A stretch of DNA of 47,379 nt from the NCBI GenBank assembly GCA_945787655.1, contig CALZIJ010000007.1, positions 1 through 47,379 on the forward strand, given 5' to 3'. The notes under the pieces were generated by a model, which saw only the letters and a list, made by a program, of their open reading frames with translations, made no database searches and was not told the origin of the DNA. This document shows positions 25,950 through 35,037 of the stretch, piece after piece; position 1 is the first letter of the stretch; the number at the start of each line of letters is the position of its first letter. A program made the position numbers and the translations under genes. The stretch is from Nitrospiria bacterium (GTDB taxonomy: Bacteria > Nitrospirota > Nitrospiria > SBBL01 > JAADHI01).

Positions 25950-27089
25950 TTACTTTTTGAGCAATATTTCCTGGGCAACACCCACACCTGCACCCAATTT
26001 TAATGGATGCCCCATGCCTTTCAATACCATCTCGATTGCCGCCACGGCCGTAATCGTATCAAAAGTATCCAAATATCCCATGTTTGAAATACGAAACACT
26101 TTTCCTTTTAGATGATCCTGGCCTCCGGCGGCGGTAATCCCGTAGTTGACACGAAGATTTTTATAAATTTCCTGTCCGTCATATCCCTCGGGAGCTGAAA
26201 TCGCCGTTACGGAAACACTCGGAGATTCTTTTGGAAACGGCGCCAGGCCGATGGCCTTCATTCCTTCGGTCAAGGCCTGGGCCATCATGGCCCGACGGGC
26301 AAAAATAGGCTCAAGGCCTTCTTCTTTCATCATTCTGAGTGATTGCTCCAGACCAACAATCAATGAAACCGCCGCAGTATAGGCTGTTTGGTTTTTCTGT
26401 ATGGCATCACGTTCTTTTTTAAAGTCAAAATAAAACTTCGCATTGCTCGATTTCTCGGCTTGCCGCCACCCTTTTTCGGATACCGAGACAAAAGCCAAAC
26501 CGGGAGGGAGCCCCAAGGCCTTTTGGGAGCCACTCACGACCACATCCAATCCCCAGGCATCGGTTTTTACATCAAAAACACCCATGGCCGAAATGGCATC
26601 CACCACCATCAGACAATCTTCATAGCCACGGACAATTTCAGCCACTTCTTTTACAGGATGGGCCACCCCTGTTGAAGTTTCGGAAGCCTGTATAAATACC
26701 GCCTTAATTGACGGGTCTTTTTGAAGGGCGGCGGCGACATCGGCCGGATTGACCACACATCCCCACTCCACTTTAATTTCTTCAGTCAACACCCCGTAAT
26801 TTTTGCAGATTTTCCCCCAGCGTTCACCAAACTTTCCACCGTTAATGAAAAGCGCCTTGTCGCCCGGTGAAAGAAAGTTTGAGACAGATCCTTCCATTCC
26901 TCCCGTTCCGGTCGACGCAATAATCAACACATCATTTTGTGTTTGAAACAACCACTTCAGGTCTTCTTTTACCCGCTTCAACAATTCGACAAATTCCGGC
27001 GCGCGATGATGGAGAATCGGTTGCGCCATGGACAAAAGCACTTCCGGGGAAATCGCGGTCGGACCCGGGGCCAAAAGGTATTTCTTCAC
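25950..27089 (-). CDS. Class V PLP-dependent aminotransferase (serine/alanine-glyoxylate type)
   Basis: A 379-residue enzyme of the alanine-glyoxylate / serine-pyruvate aminotransferase family. The N-terminus is LLAPGPTAISPEV, the cofactor-phosphate site is GTGGMEGSVSNF, the Asp that holds the pyridine nitrogen is in MVVDAISAMGVFD, and the lysine that forms the aldimine is in SGSQKALGLPPG. It starts with GTG, 9 nt after AAGGAG. Next to serA, it may transaminate 3-phosphohydroxypyruvate in place of SerC or interconvert serine and hydroxypyruvate. Family members differ in substrate, so the phosphoserine role is inferred from context. Confidence 0.85.
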   Translation of the reverse strand: MKKYLLAPGPTAISPEVLLSMAQPILHHRAPEFVELLKRVKEDLKWLFQTQNDVLIIASTGTGGMEGSVSNFLSPGDKALFINGGKFGERWGKICKNYGVLTEEIKVEWGCVVNPADVAAALQKDPSIKAVFIQASETSTGVAHPVKEVAEIVRGYEDCLMVVDAISAMGVFDVKTDAWGLDVVVSGSQKALGLPPGLAFVSVSEKGWRQAEKSSNAKFYFDFKKERDAIQKNQTAYTAAVSLIVGLEQSLRMMKEEGLEPIFARRAMMAQALTEGMKAIGLAPFPKESPSVSVTAISAPEGYDGQEIYKNLRVNYGITAAGGQDHLKGKVFRISNMGYLDTFDTITAVAAIEMVLKGMGHPLKLGAGVGVAQEILLKK

Positions 27090-27152
27090 GTTATTTTTCT
27101 CCTTCTTTGGTCTTTATGGTAAAACTTGCTTAAGTATATGGTGGCTTCTGGG

Positions 27153-27220
27153 GCTAACGTTACATTCTTATCTGCCTGCTAAAGAAAGTGACGTTAGCAT
27201 AGCGCTTTAAAATATGTCAA
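27153..27220 (-). promoter_or_regulatory. Putative promoter and inverted repeat ahead of the serine-pathway pair
   Basis: Minus-strand TTGACA (27215-27220) is followed after 18 nt by TAACGT (27191-27196), a weak -10. Overlapping the -10, an 8-bp perfect inverted repeat (GCTAACGT / ACGTTAGC; 27153-27160 and 27191-27198) extends to 11 bp with one mismatch and encloses about 30 bases. The placement fits an operator or a leader hairpin. I recognise no known riboswitch in it. Confidence 0.45.
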
Positions 27221-27318
27221 GGATTTCGACCGCGTTGCAGCGCCTTTCTTCAGGATCTGCCCGACTGTTTACAATCCTCGTAAAAATACGGTAGAGTAAG
27301 ACATTGCCTAAGGAAACC

Positions 27319-27738
27319 ATGATGCTTTCCCGTCTCCTCTTTTTATTTATTGCAGTCCCCCTGATTGAGATTATGCTATTAATCAAAATGGGGGAACAAA
27401 TCGGCTTTTGGCCCACTGTTTTTATTCAGGTGGGCACAGGAATTTTGGGCGCAACCCTCGCCCGTCTACAAGGGTTGTTGGTCTGGAATAAAATCACCCG
27501 GGAACTGCAGTCCGGCCGAATTCCAACTCAGGATATGATTAATGGCATGCTTATTTTTGCAGCCGGGATTGTTCTAATGACGCCCGGTCTTTTAACAGAT
27601 CTCGCCGGCTTTGCCATGCTGATTCCGTTTACACGCAACCTGTTTAAAGCGTGGATGCGCCAACAGTTCGAAAAAAACGCTGCACATTATCAAAATGCCT
27701 CAAAACCTGGCGATTATATCGACATTCATTCAGAATAA
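27319..27738 (+). CDS. fxsA: FxsA family membrane protein
   Basis: About 139 residues with three to four hydrophobic helices (residues ~3-20, 24-43, 72-100). It shows the family's opening LFLFIAVPLIEIMLLIKMG and the central LMTPGLLTDLAGFAMLIP. FxsA in E. coli overcomes F-exclusion of phage T7; its general role is unknown. The start is ATG 27319 or 27322, just after AAGGA at 27310; a TTG five codons upstream is less likely. It is divergent from the aminotransferase gene and 102 bp before tadA, with a promoter between. Confidence 0.88.
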   Translation: MMLSRLLFLFIAVPLIEIMLLIKMGEQIGFWPTVFIQVGTGILGATLARLQGLLVWNKITRELQSGRIPTQDMINGMLIFAAGIVLMTPGLLTDLAGFAMLIPFTRNLFKAWMRQQFEKNAAHYQNASKPGDYIDIHSE

Positions 27739-27761
27739 AAAAACAAAACAGATCCCGAACC

Positions 27762-27790
27762 TTGACAATAAAAAACGGTTGCCATAAAAT
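27762..27790 (+). promoter_or_regulatory. Sigma-70 promoter of the tadA / tRNA-Ser / SRP RNA run
   Basis: TTGACA (27762-27767), a 17-nt spacer and TAAAAT (27785-27790): a perfect -35 and a one-mismatch -10. Transcription should start near 27797. The tRNA-Ser gene begins only 10 bp after tadA, so this promoter may also feed the RNA genes. Confidence 0.75.
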
Positions 27791-27840
27791 TCCGCCACAG
27801 TTTTGGCAGGACCACCTTTGCATGGAAAATTCTTAGCGGC

Positions 27841-28287
27841 TTGAACAATCGGTTCATGCGACAAGCCCTTGAGGCGGCTCAAAAGGCCCTCTTGGCAGGG
27901 GAAGTGCCCGTTGGGGCCGTATTGGTGTGTGATGATGCGACCACATTTATTGCACACAATTTACGAGAATCCCGAAAAGATCCGACGGCGCATGCAGAAA
28001 TACTTGTCCTTCAGGAGGGCGCACGAAAACTGGGACGATGGCGATTGGGTGGAACCTTGTACAGCACACTGGAACCCTGTGTGATGTGTGCGGGTGCGTT
28101 GGTACAGGCACGAATAGAACGTCTTGTATACGGGGCGGCAGACCTGAAGGCCGGAGCTTGCGGCTCGGTTTTAGATGTTGTGCGGGATGCACGATTTAAC
28201 CATGAAATTGAGGTCATCCGAGGTATTTATGCGGAATCCTCAACCAAGTTGCTTCAGGCCTTTTTCAAGCAGCTTAGACGGAAATGA
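27841..28287 (+). CDS. tadA: tRNA-specific adenosine deaminase TadA
   Basis: A 148-residue zinc deaminase that converts A34 to inosine in tRNA-Arg(ACG). The zinc and catalytic residues are in HAE (about residues 44-46) and PCVMCAGAL (about residues 80-88), spaced as in the family. The core PVGAVLV, RWRLGGTLYSTLEPC and a long C-terminal helix are intact. The start is probably TTG 27841: family members have several residues before FMRQALEAA, so the ATG at 27856 would be too short. No ribosome site is clear for either. Two tRNA genes follow directly. Confidence 0.93.
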   Translation: MNNRFMRQALEAAQKALLAGEVPVGAVLVCDDATTFIAHNLRESRKDPTAHAEILVLQEGARKLGRWRLGGTLYSTLEPCVMCAGALVQARIERLVYGAADLKAGACGSVLDVVRDARFNHEIEVIRGIYAESSTKLLQAFFKQLRRK

Positions 28288-28297
28288 ATCTTTTTCA

Positions 28298-28389
28298 GGA
28301 GAGATGGCCGAGCTCGGTTGAAGGCGCCTGACTCGAAATCAGGTGTGGGGGCAACTCCACCGGGGGTTCGAATCCCTCTCTCTCCGCCA
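28298..28389 (+). tRNA. tRNA-Ser(CGA)
   Basis: A class II tRNA of 92 nt with encoded CCA. The acceptor stem GGAGAGA pairs with TCTCTCC, followed by discriminator G. The anticodon loop CTCGAAA gives CGA (reads UCG), and a long variable arm (GTGGGGGCAACTCCAC) identifies serine. The T loop is GTTCGAATC. Confidence 0.97.
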
Positions 28390-28428
28390 GGTGCGGTAAA
28401 GGGAATGATCGCTTGTTAACAAAGTATT

Positions 28429-28521
28429 GGAGAGGTGTCCGAGCGGCTGAAGGAGCACGATTGGAAATCGTGTAGGCGGTTTGTAGCTGCCTCGGGGGTT
28501 CAAATCCCCCTCTCTCCGCCA
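28429..28521 (+). tRNA. tRNA-Ser(GGA)
   Basis: A class II tRNA of 93 nt with encoded CCA. The acceptor stem GGAGAGG pairs with TCTCTCC through one G-T wobble. The anticodon loop TTGGAAA gives GGA (reads UCC and UCU). The long variable arm is serine-type and differs from that of the CGA gene 39 bp upstream. A T6 run follows three bases after the CCA. Confidence 0.97.
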
Positions 28522-28550
28522 AACTTTTTTGTATTCCGGTTTTATGTATT

Positions 28551-28695
28551 GTTTTATGATCTGTTTATTGGAGAGTCCGGGCCCTGTGCAACAGGATCTT
28601 ATAAACCCCGTCAGGTCCGGAAGGAAGCAGCGGTAAGTAGGCGCTCCTGTGTGCCGCAGGTATACCTGGGCTCTCCACCAAGCAGATCATAAAAC
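28551..28695 (+). repeat. 15-bp complementary arms flanking the SRP RNA gene
   Basis: GTTTTATGATCTGTT (28551-28565) can pair along its entire length with AGCAGATCATAAAAC (28681-28695); the only non-Watson-Crick pair is one G-U. The arms sit 4 nt outside either end of the SRP RNA stem and would extend it by 15 bp. No T-run follows, so this is a processing stem rather than a typical terminator. Confidence 0.8.
28570..28676 (+). ncRNA. ffs: Signal recognition particle RNA (4.5S, small bacterial type)
   Basis: About 107 nt with the diagnostic apical sequence GTCAGGTCCGGAAGGAAGCAGCGGTAA, whose GGAA tetraloop and symmetric loop bind Ffh. The ends pair (GGAGAG with CTCTCC), and the upper stem is capped as in 4.5S RNA. 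No Alu domain is present, as in most Gram-negative bacteria. It lies between tRNA-Ser and dnaX, the same order as in Bacillus and many other bacteria. Confidence 0.97.
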
Positions 28696-28772
28696 AGCTC
28701 CATATTACAATTTCACGCCATTTCATTTTTGATGGAGACCATAAAACCGGTCATGGAAACAATAACGCCTTA

Positions 28773-30572
28773 ATGGATTACCAGGTTTCCGCCAGGAAAT
28801 GGCGGCCACAGACATTTGAAGAAGTTATCGGCCAGAAACATGTCACGACTTCCCTAACCAATGCCATCCGGCACAATAAAATTGCTCAAGCCTATCTCTT
28901 TTCGGGGATTCGAGGAGTTGGCAAAACCTCGCTGGCCCGGATTTTGGCAAAAGGCGTGAATTGCAAAAAAGAAGGCACATCCATCCCCTGTAACCAATGC
29001 GAATCCTGCCTGGAAATCACACAAGGTCATTCGGTGGATGTCATTGAAATAGACGGTGCCTCCAATACCGGAGTGGATGACGTTCGTGAACTTCGCGAAA
29101 ACGTGAAGTACCTTCCGCTTCGAGGACAATACAAAGTGTACATCATTGATGAAGTTCACATGCTGTCCAACGCCGCCTTTAATGCCTTGCTTAAAACCCT
29201 TGAAGAACCGCCGCCACATCTCATTTTTATTTTAGCCACCACGGAATCCCACAAGATACCCGGAACGATTCTTTCCCGTTGTCAGCATTTCACCTTTCGC
29301 AGAATGACTGCCTCTGAAATTGGGGTTCAACTCCGGCTTATAATCGAAGAGAAGAACATCCAATTTACGGAACGCGGACTAAACCTGATCGCCCGTGCGG
29401 CAGAAGGCAGCATGAGAGATGCGCTCAGTCTCCTGGACCAAGCCATTTCTTTTGGGGGCGAATCTGTCACAGACGATGATCTGTTTATACTGCTTGGACG
29501 GATGGACAGTGTCATATTCCACCGCCTTATTCATGCCATTCATGAAAAAAATGCTGAAGATGCCCTCTCTGTCGCCAGGGAAATTGCGGACCACGGCTGT
29601 GATCTACGGCAGTTTCTCACAGATTGGCTCGAATATTTAAGAAACTTAATTGTTGCGCAAAATGTTCCAAGCGTCGAAAATTGGGTTGACCTTTCAAAAG
29701 AAGAAGTCGATACCCTGCAAAAAGAAGCCGACCTTTTTTCCAGGGAAGCCTTGCAGCGTCTCTTCAGCCTATTTTCACGTCTGCTTTCAGAAATTCGAAC
29801 CGCTCCTCAGCCTGCCCTTTTATTCGAAGTCGCCCTCATGAAATCCTTGCTGCTGGCAGATACCCAATCTGTAGAATCCATCATTGAAAAACTGGAAGCC
29901 ATTTCCTCAGGAAAACCGGCACTTCAAACAACAAATGCCAAGACCTCAAAACCCAGTCCCCAAAACACACGGGATACGATTGCGCCTCCAAAGGAAAAAC
30001 AGGAAGGAACGCCGGATCTTACCAAATCACCGCCTTCTAATATATCATCCGCTCCTTCTTCTCCGCGCCCTCAATCCAGCATGTCCTCACCCCAGATGAC
30101 TTCTGAACAAAAGCCTCGAACGACGGTCTCTCGTGACAAGGCCGGGTGGCAGTCCTTATTAAAGCAGATCAAGGAAAAACGGCCCAACGTCGGTTCATAC
30201 CTTGCTGAGGGGACATTGGATCATTTTGATCAGCATGAAATCCGCATTGCTTTTTCGAAGAACAGCGCATTTCTAATTACCTTGATCCAAAAAGCGGATT
30301 CACAAGAATGGTTGCGCGTATTCATCAAAGACCAGCTTGGTGACCCCGTTCAACTTGTTTTCATTGAAAAAAAAGAAGAAAAAATAAAAACACAAACGGA
30401 AAAAACGCCAAAACCAAGCTCCCAAAATGATACACTCCAAACGAGGACAGAACATCCTCTCATTCAGGAAGCGCTCAACATTATGGGAGGGACCATCATT
30501 GAGACAAAACGTGTACAGGATGATTCAAAAAGTAAAGAAAACAAACCTTACCTAGATGAGGAGAAACCATGA
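28773..30572 (+). CDS. dnaX: DNA polymerase III subunit gamma/tau DnaX
   Basis: A 599-residue clamp-loader ATPase. Walker A is [12 protein letters not shown] (about residues 44-55), the zinc module is C-x8-C-x2-C-x2-C ([16 protein letters not shown]), the Walker B region is [10 protein letters not shown] and the sensor/SRC motif is GTILSRCQ. A clamp-loader lid and collar domain follows to about residue 370. Then comes a low-complexity Ser/Pro/Lys linker (about 375-455) and a tau-specific C-terminal domain. An A8 run at 30367-30374 in domain V might allow slippage. It has a 4-bp overlap with ybaB. Length fits tau rather than gamma. Confidence 0.95.
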   Translation: MDYQVSARKWRPQTFEEVIGQKHVTTSLTNAIRHNKIAQAYLFSGIRGVGKTSLARILAKGVNCKKEGTSIPCNQCESCLEITQGHSVDVIEIDGASNTGVDDVRELRENVKYLPLRGQYKVYIIDEVHMLSNAAFNALLKTLEEPPPHLIFILATTESHKIPGTILSRCQHFTFRRMTASEIGVQLRLIIEEKNIQFTERGLNLIARAAEGSMRDALSLLDQAISFGGESVTDDDLFILLGRMDSVIFHRLIHAIHEKNAEDALSVAREIADHGCDLRQFLTDWLEYLRNLIVAQNVPSVENWVDLSKEEVDTLQKEADLFSREALQRLFSLFSRLLSEIRTAPQPALLFEVALMKSLLLADTQSVESIIEKLEAISSGKPALQTTNAKTSKPSPQNTRDTIAPPKEKQEGTPDLTKSPPSNISSAPSSPRPQSSMSSPQMTSEQKPRTTVSRDKAGWQSLLKQIKEKRPNVGSYLAEGTLDHFDQHEIRIAFSKNSAFLITLIQKADSQEWLRVFIKDQLGDPVQLVFIEKKEEKIKTQTEKTPKPSSQNDTLQTRTEHPLIQEALNIMGGTIIETKRVQDDSKSKENKPYLDEEKP

Positions 30573-30895
30573 CAGGACGGAAAATGTTTGGCGGCATGAT
30601 GAAACAGGCTCAGGAACTTCAGGAACGGATGGCCAAAATGCAGGAAGAAGCCGCAAAAAAAACAGTGGAAGCCAGCGCTGGCGGGGGGATGGTGACAGTC
30701 GTTATTAACGGACGGCAACAAGTGCTTTCCATTAAAATCGACCCTGAAGTGGTCAATACGGATGATATCGACATGTTGCAAGACCTGATCATGGCGGCTG
30801 TAAATGACGGCATTCGAAAAACACAAGAATCGATGGCGGAAGAAATGAAAGGGATGACTGGAGGAATGAATATTCCCGGTCTTTTTGGAACATGA
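30569..30895 (+). CDS. ybaB: YbaB/EbfC nucleoid-associated protein
   Basis: A 108-residue DNA-binding dimer. The N-terminal helix ([22 protein letters not shown]) and the core with [25 protein letters not shown] are typical. The dnaX-ybaB-recR order is conserved across bacteria. The ATG overlaps the dnaX stop (ATGA) and follows a GAGGAG site; its own stop overlaps the recR start in the same way. Its role is general nucleoid organisation, perhaps in DNA repair with RecR. Confidence 0.95.
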   Translation: MTGRKMFGGMMKQAQELQERMAKMQEEAAKKTVEASAGGGMVTVVINGRQQVLSIKIDPEVVNTDDIDMLQDLIMAAVNDGIRKTQESMAEEMKGMTGGMNIPGLFGT

Positions 30896-31506
30896 GTCAA
30901 CAACAAGGCATTTTCAACCATCTGATCGAACAACTCATGGCCTTGCCGGGAGTGGGTAGAAAATCAGCCCAACGCCTGGCCTTTTTTATTCTCAAAATGG
31001 AACCCGAAGCGGCAAAAAAGATCGGACAGGCCATTATTGATGTCAAAGACCGGCTGGCCTTTTGTGAACAATGTAACAACATCACCGAACATGCCCTGTG
31101 TGATATCTGCGCAAGTCCTAAGCGGGAAGGGCACAAAATACTGGTAATCGAAGAGCCCAGCACACTGCACGTCATTGAACGAACAGGGGAATACCAGGGG
31201 CTTTACCATATCCTGCTCGGCGCGCTGGCCCCGCTTCCCGGAACCAACTCTGTTGCCCCTTCCATACAAAACCTCATTGAACGCCTTGAAAAAGGCACTG
31301 TGACAGAGGTAATTATCGCCACCAATCCCACCATCGAAGGAGAAGCCACCGCCATTTATCTCACCCGCCTCATTCAACCGCTTGGGGTGAAGGTCAGCCG
31401 CATTGCCTTTGGTATTCCAGTCGGTATTGATTTGGAGTATGCCGATGAAGTCAGTCTGGTGAAGTCTTTACAAGGCCGAAGAGAGATTGAAAAACTTTCT
31501 TCCTGA
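30892..31506 (+). CDS. recR: Recombination mediator RecR
   Basis: A 204-residue protein of the RecFOR pathway that helps load RecA at gaps. It has the helix-hairpin-helix start ([18 protein letters not shown]), a zinc finger C-x2-C-x8-C-x2-C ([16 protein letters not shown]), and a Toprim domain ([26 protein letters not shown]) with the E and DxD-like acidic region. The C-terminal Walker-B-like segment is also present. It is the last gene of the plus-strand run and converges on pyrE with a 41-bp gap; I see no clear terminator there. Confidence 0.96.
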   Translation: MSQQQGIFNHLIEQLMALPGVGRKSAQRLAFFILKMEPEAAKKIGQAIIDVKDRLAFCEQCNNITEHALCDICASPKREGHKILVIEEPSTLHVIERTGEYQGLYHILLGALAPLPGTNSVAPSIQNLIERLEKGTVTEVIIATNPTIEGEATAIYLTRLIQPLGVKVSRIAFGIPVGIDLEYADEVSLVKSLQGRREIEKLSS

Positions 31507-31547
31507 TACAACGAAAACCATTCATCTGCTTTGAATTAGGCCATCCT

Positions 31548-32117
31548 TTAGGGAGAACGGGGTTTAAAATCGTCAAGGGTAAACAGGCTTTCAAAGGCCA
31601 CGCCTGTTTTGGAAATGGCTTCCGTTCCACCTTCTTTACGATCGACCAAAGCAATCACTTTTAAAACAGGATGACCCACCTTTTTAAGAATCTCCAGCGT
31701 GCGAAGCGTCGATCCGCCTGTGGTCACCACATCTTCCACGACCACGACCTTGGCCTTATTAGCAAGCTTGCCTTCTATCTGTTGGCGGCTCCCGTGGCCT
31801 TTCGGTTCCTTTCGTACGATAAAAGCCGGAATAGGATGTTTTTTATAAAAGCTGACCACAGAAACGGCGGTGGCAATCGGGTCTGCACCCAATGTCATTC
31901 CGCCGACACCTTCCACCGGGAGGTCTTTGATACGCTCAAAAATCGCCGCGCCAATTAAAGCCGCCCCTTCAGCATTCAGAGAAACTTTTTTGCAATCAAT
32001 GTAGTACGCTGTTTTCTTTCCGGAAGTCAGCTGGAAAGCCTGATCAGGACTATATCGAAACGCATCTCGAAGCAGCAACGATAAAAGACGTTGTCGGTTT
32101 TGATTATCAAAAAACAT
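31548..32117 (-). CDS. pyrE: Orotate phosphoribosyltransferase PyrE
   Basis: A 189-residue PRTase that makes orotidine monophosphate from orotate and PRPP. The PRPP-binding loop is VVVVEDVVTTGGSTL; a flexible loop (RKEPKGHGSRQQIEG) carries the catalytic lysine. The start is ATG 32117. No ribosome site is visible. A TTGACA (32148-32153) is centred about 34 nt upstream of the ATG, so the message may be leaderless or nearly so. The -10 (TAGGCA) is poor. No pyrimidine attenuator is seen. Confidence 0.93.
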   Translation of the reverse strand: MFFDNQNRQRLLSLLLRDAFRYSPDQAFQLTSGKKTAYYIDCKKVSLNAEGAALIGAAIFERIKDLPVEGVGGMTLGADPIATAVSVVSFYKKHPIPAFIVRKEPKGHGSRQQIEGKLANKAKVVVVEDVVTTGGSTLRTLEILKKVGHPVLKVIALVDRKEGGTEAISKTGVAFESLFTLDDFKPRSP

Positions 32118-32189
32118 GGGCTTATGCCTAACGGATCAGTGTTTTTTTGTCAAGAAAAACATACATATTTCCAAATGAACCGGCATGAA

Positions 32190-35027
32190 TCACATAAAAC
32201 GGGATGCCCCCCCCGCAATGAGTTTTTCCGTAATCTCCCGGTCTGAAATCGGTTTGCAAAAATAAAACCCCTGCATTTCATCACAGCCATTTGATTTCAA
32301 AAAAGAGACTTGCTCGCCGGTCTCCACCCCTTCTGCGGTCACATGAAGTTTCATACTGTGGGCCATGGCAATAATGGCTTGAGAAATCGCGGCGTTGCTG
32401 GGCTCTGTTGTGATATCGTGGACAAATTGACGATCAATTTTTAATTGGTCAATGGGAAAACGTTTCAAATAGCTCAGTGAAGAATAGCCCGTACCAAAAT
32501 CATCGATTGCGAGATGCACGCCCATTAATTTGAGTATTTTCAATGTCGCCACCGCGCCGTTGACATCCTCCATGATCATACTTTCTGTAATTTCCAAACC
32601 CAGATAATTAGCATCCAGGCCCGTTTCGTTTAGTATGCGGGCCACCATGGAAGTAATGCCCTGTTGCGAAAACTGACGCGGTGATAAATTTACGGCGACA
32701 CGAAACATGGGAAAACCCAGTTGCATCCAGTAACGGGCCTGATTGCAGGCTGTTCGCATCACCCACTCCCCGATCGGAATAATTAAACCGGTCTCTTCCG
32801 CCAACCGGATAAACTCAGAAGGCAAGATTAATCCACGCTCAGGATGACGCCATCTCAGTAAACATTCCACACCGGTAATTTTTTTTTCAACCACGCCAAT
32901 TAAGAGCTGATAATATAGCTCCAATTCATTTTGTTGAATCGCGCGTCTTAAATCCTCTTCCATGATCAATCGCTTGATTACGCGCGTGTTCATATCTTCT
33001 GTGTAAAATTGAAACCCATTCCTCCCGGCTTCTTTGGCCCGATACATTGCGGTATCCGCATTCTTTAATAATGATTCAGGATCACTTCCGTCCTTGGGAT
33101 AAAGGCTGATTCCCAAACTGGCTCCGATAAAAAAATCATGTCCATTCAAATCAAACGGAGGAGGCAAGCTGTCCAGTATTTTCTGGGCCACAGCCGCAAC
33201 GGCTTCTTCTTCGATCACGCCTTCCAATATGACAACAAATTCATCACCACCCAATCGCGCGATCGTGTCCTCTGTTCGGGCAATGATCTTTAATCTTTCA
33301 ACCACTTTAATCAGAAGCAAGTCACCAGTGGAATGTCCAAAACTATCATTTACTTTTTTAAAATCATCCAGGTCAATAAAAAGCACCGCCACTTTCTTAC
33401 TTTTTCGATGTGCTTTTTCAATTGCGTGCTCAAGTCGATCCAATAATAAATAACGGTTTGGCAATTCGGTTAAGGCGTCATGGGTGGCTTGAAACTCCAT
33501 CCGTCGGGTGGCTTCGCGTACCTGGGTTAAATTATTAAAAGCAATAGCGATACCGGCAACTCCCCCGCTACGGCCCTGTATGGGTGTGGCTGAGATATGG
33601 ACTGTATACTCTTGACCAGAACGATTCCTTAGTATCGCTGATTCCGGATGCCTTAGTTTTTTTTCATTTAAAATGCTTTGGGTCAGAGGATAAAAAACCC
33701 GCACGCCGGAAAGCTCGTCTGCCGCATAAAAAATCGTATCAAACGAGCACCCCTTTGCTTCTGATATACCATAACCCAGTAATTCCTCCGCAACAGGATT
33801 CATGTATTCCACAATGCCGTTCTTGTCGGTGGTGACGACCGCATCCCCAATTGAATGCAGGGTCACCTGAGCGCGTTCTCTTTCCTCGAATAATGCCTGG
33901 CCCGCCGCTTCCAATCGAAACCAGCTCCATAAAGGCGCATTTAATCCAAGCGCAATCATTGCCACCGCAGGAGGGAACCAATAATGCGAAGTCAGTAATA
34001 AAATACTGCTGAACAGCAACGTCAAACCCAGCATCATTCCGGTCACCCAGAGACTCATTTTAGGACAAAATTTGATCTGTACGATAAACGGGATCATCAC
34101 GAGTAAACTGGTTAGCATAAAACGTAAATATCCGTTGAGGTATTGATAGGTCCGGCCCGAACGAATGGATTCGAGAACACTTGCATTGATTTCCACACCC
34201 GACATCTGCCGATTGAGGTGCGTAAAAGGCGTGGCAAAAGTCGGCGTCAAACCCATTGCGGTCACGCCGACTAAAACATACTTGTCCTGAAAAAAGTCCG
34301 GTTCAAACCGGTGATTAATCACATCGACATAGGAAACGCGGGTATACTGATCCCCCGGGCCGGAAAATGCCGTCAATCGATAATCTTCGCCTACCCAGAC
34401 ATAAGGCGGGTTATTTTGATGGTCCCGGTTTTTAGAAACAACCCGTGTCGGAACATGGACACCTGAAACCTCCAGCATGGCCATAGGGAAGGCCGACCAA
34501 TGAGGACTGCCGATCCCCCCTTTTAAAAACAATCCGCGGTTCACTCCATCTTCATCCAGGAGAATATTGACATGCCCCATTTTTTCAACAACCTCAGACA
34601 ATAAGGGAAGGGGTAATATTTCAGTCAGCCCAATGGGTGAAACCTGTTCATAAGCCACCGGCAATACTGTTTGACCGTTTTTTTTGATGGCATTGGCCAA
34701 TAAAATATCTCCTACGGGATCTTTCGTATCCGGTTCCGTAAATAGAATATCCAGGCCGATCGCCTGTACATCACTTTTGGAAAGAATATTAATTAATTCC
34801 GCATGCCGCCTTCGCGGCCAGGGCCATCGACCAAAGGCTTTCAGGCTTTTTTCATCGACTGAAACGATTACAATATCCTTGGAAGGTTCATGCGCATCCA
34901 TTTGGATGACTACATCATAAATCCAGTAATCCCAGCGTTTTAACCACCCCACATTGATCAATAAAATGACGAGTCCCACCATAACCACCGGGAATAATAA
35001 TCGTGTTGAAAAAATTTTCAGTCGCAT
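32190..35027 (-). CDS. CHASE2-PAS-GGDEF-EAL cyclic di-GMP regulator
   Basis: A 945-residue membrane sensor. An N-terminal membrane helix is followed by a periplasmic CHASE2 domain (about residues 40-290; DIVIVSVDEKSLKAFGRWPWPR), then three membrane helices (about 300-365). After a PAS domain (ALFEERERAQVTLHSIGDAV) come GGDEF (ARLGGDEFVVIL) and EAL domains. The GGDEF has an intact active site and the RxxD inhibitory site five residues before it (RTED-TIARL). The EAL motif reads ECLLR; DDFGTGYSSL and the ExxE/K-type catalytic segments are present, so both activities look possible. It lies 10 bp after the FecR/LysM gene. Confidence 0.92.
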   Translation of the reverse strand: MRLKIFSTRLLFPVVMVGLVILLINVGWLKRWDYWIYDVVIQMDAHEPSKDIVIVSVDEKSLKAFGRWPWPRRRHAELINILSKSDVQAIGLDILFTEPDTKDPVGDILLANAIKKNGQTVLPVAYEQVSPIGLTEILPLPLLSEVVEKMGHVNILLDEDGVNRGLFLKGGIGSPHWSAFPMAMLEVSGVHVPTRVVSKNRDHQNNPPYVWVGEDYRLTAFSGPGDQYTRVSYVDVINHRFEPDFFQDKYVLVGVTAMGLTPTFATPFTHLNRQMSGVEINASVLESIRSGRTYQYLNGYLRFMLTSLLVMIPFIVQIKFCPKMSLWVTGMMLGLTLLFSSILLLTSHYWFPPAVAMIALGLNAPLWSWFRLEAAGQALFEERERAQVTLHSIGDAVVTTDKNGIVEYMNPVAEELLGYGISEAKGCSFDTIFYAADELSGVRVFYPLTQSILNEKKLRHPESAILRNRSGQEYTVHISATPIQGRSGGVAGIAIAFNNLTQVREATRRMEFQATHDALTELPNRYLLLDRLEHAIEKAHRKSKKVAVLFIDLDDFKKVNDSFGHSTGDLLLIKVVERLKIIARTEDTIARLGGDEFVVILEGVIEEEAVAAVAQKILDSLPPPFDLNGHDFFIGASLGISLYPKDGSDPESLLKNADTAMYRAKEAGRNGFQFYTEDMNTRVIKRLIMEEDLRRAIQQNELELYYQLLIGVVEKKITGVECLLRWRHPERGLILPSEFIRLAEETGLIIPIGEWVMRTACNQARYWMQLGFPMFRVAVNLSPRQFSQQGITSMVARILNETGLDANYLGLEITESMIMEDVNGAVATLKILKLMGVHLAIDDFGTGYSSLSYLKRFPIDQLKIDRQFVHDITTEPSNAAISQAIIAMAHSMKLHVTAEGVETGEQVSFLKSNGCDEMQGFYFCKPISDREITEKLIAGGASRFM

Positions 35028-35037
35028 GATTATGGGT

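Noticed and set aside
25263-26115. Long plus-strand open frames opposite serA and the aminotransferase
   Set aside because: Both genes have clear catalytic motifs on the minus strand; the opposite frames show no family features or ribosome sites.
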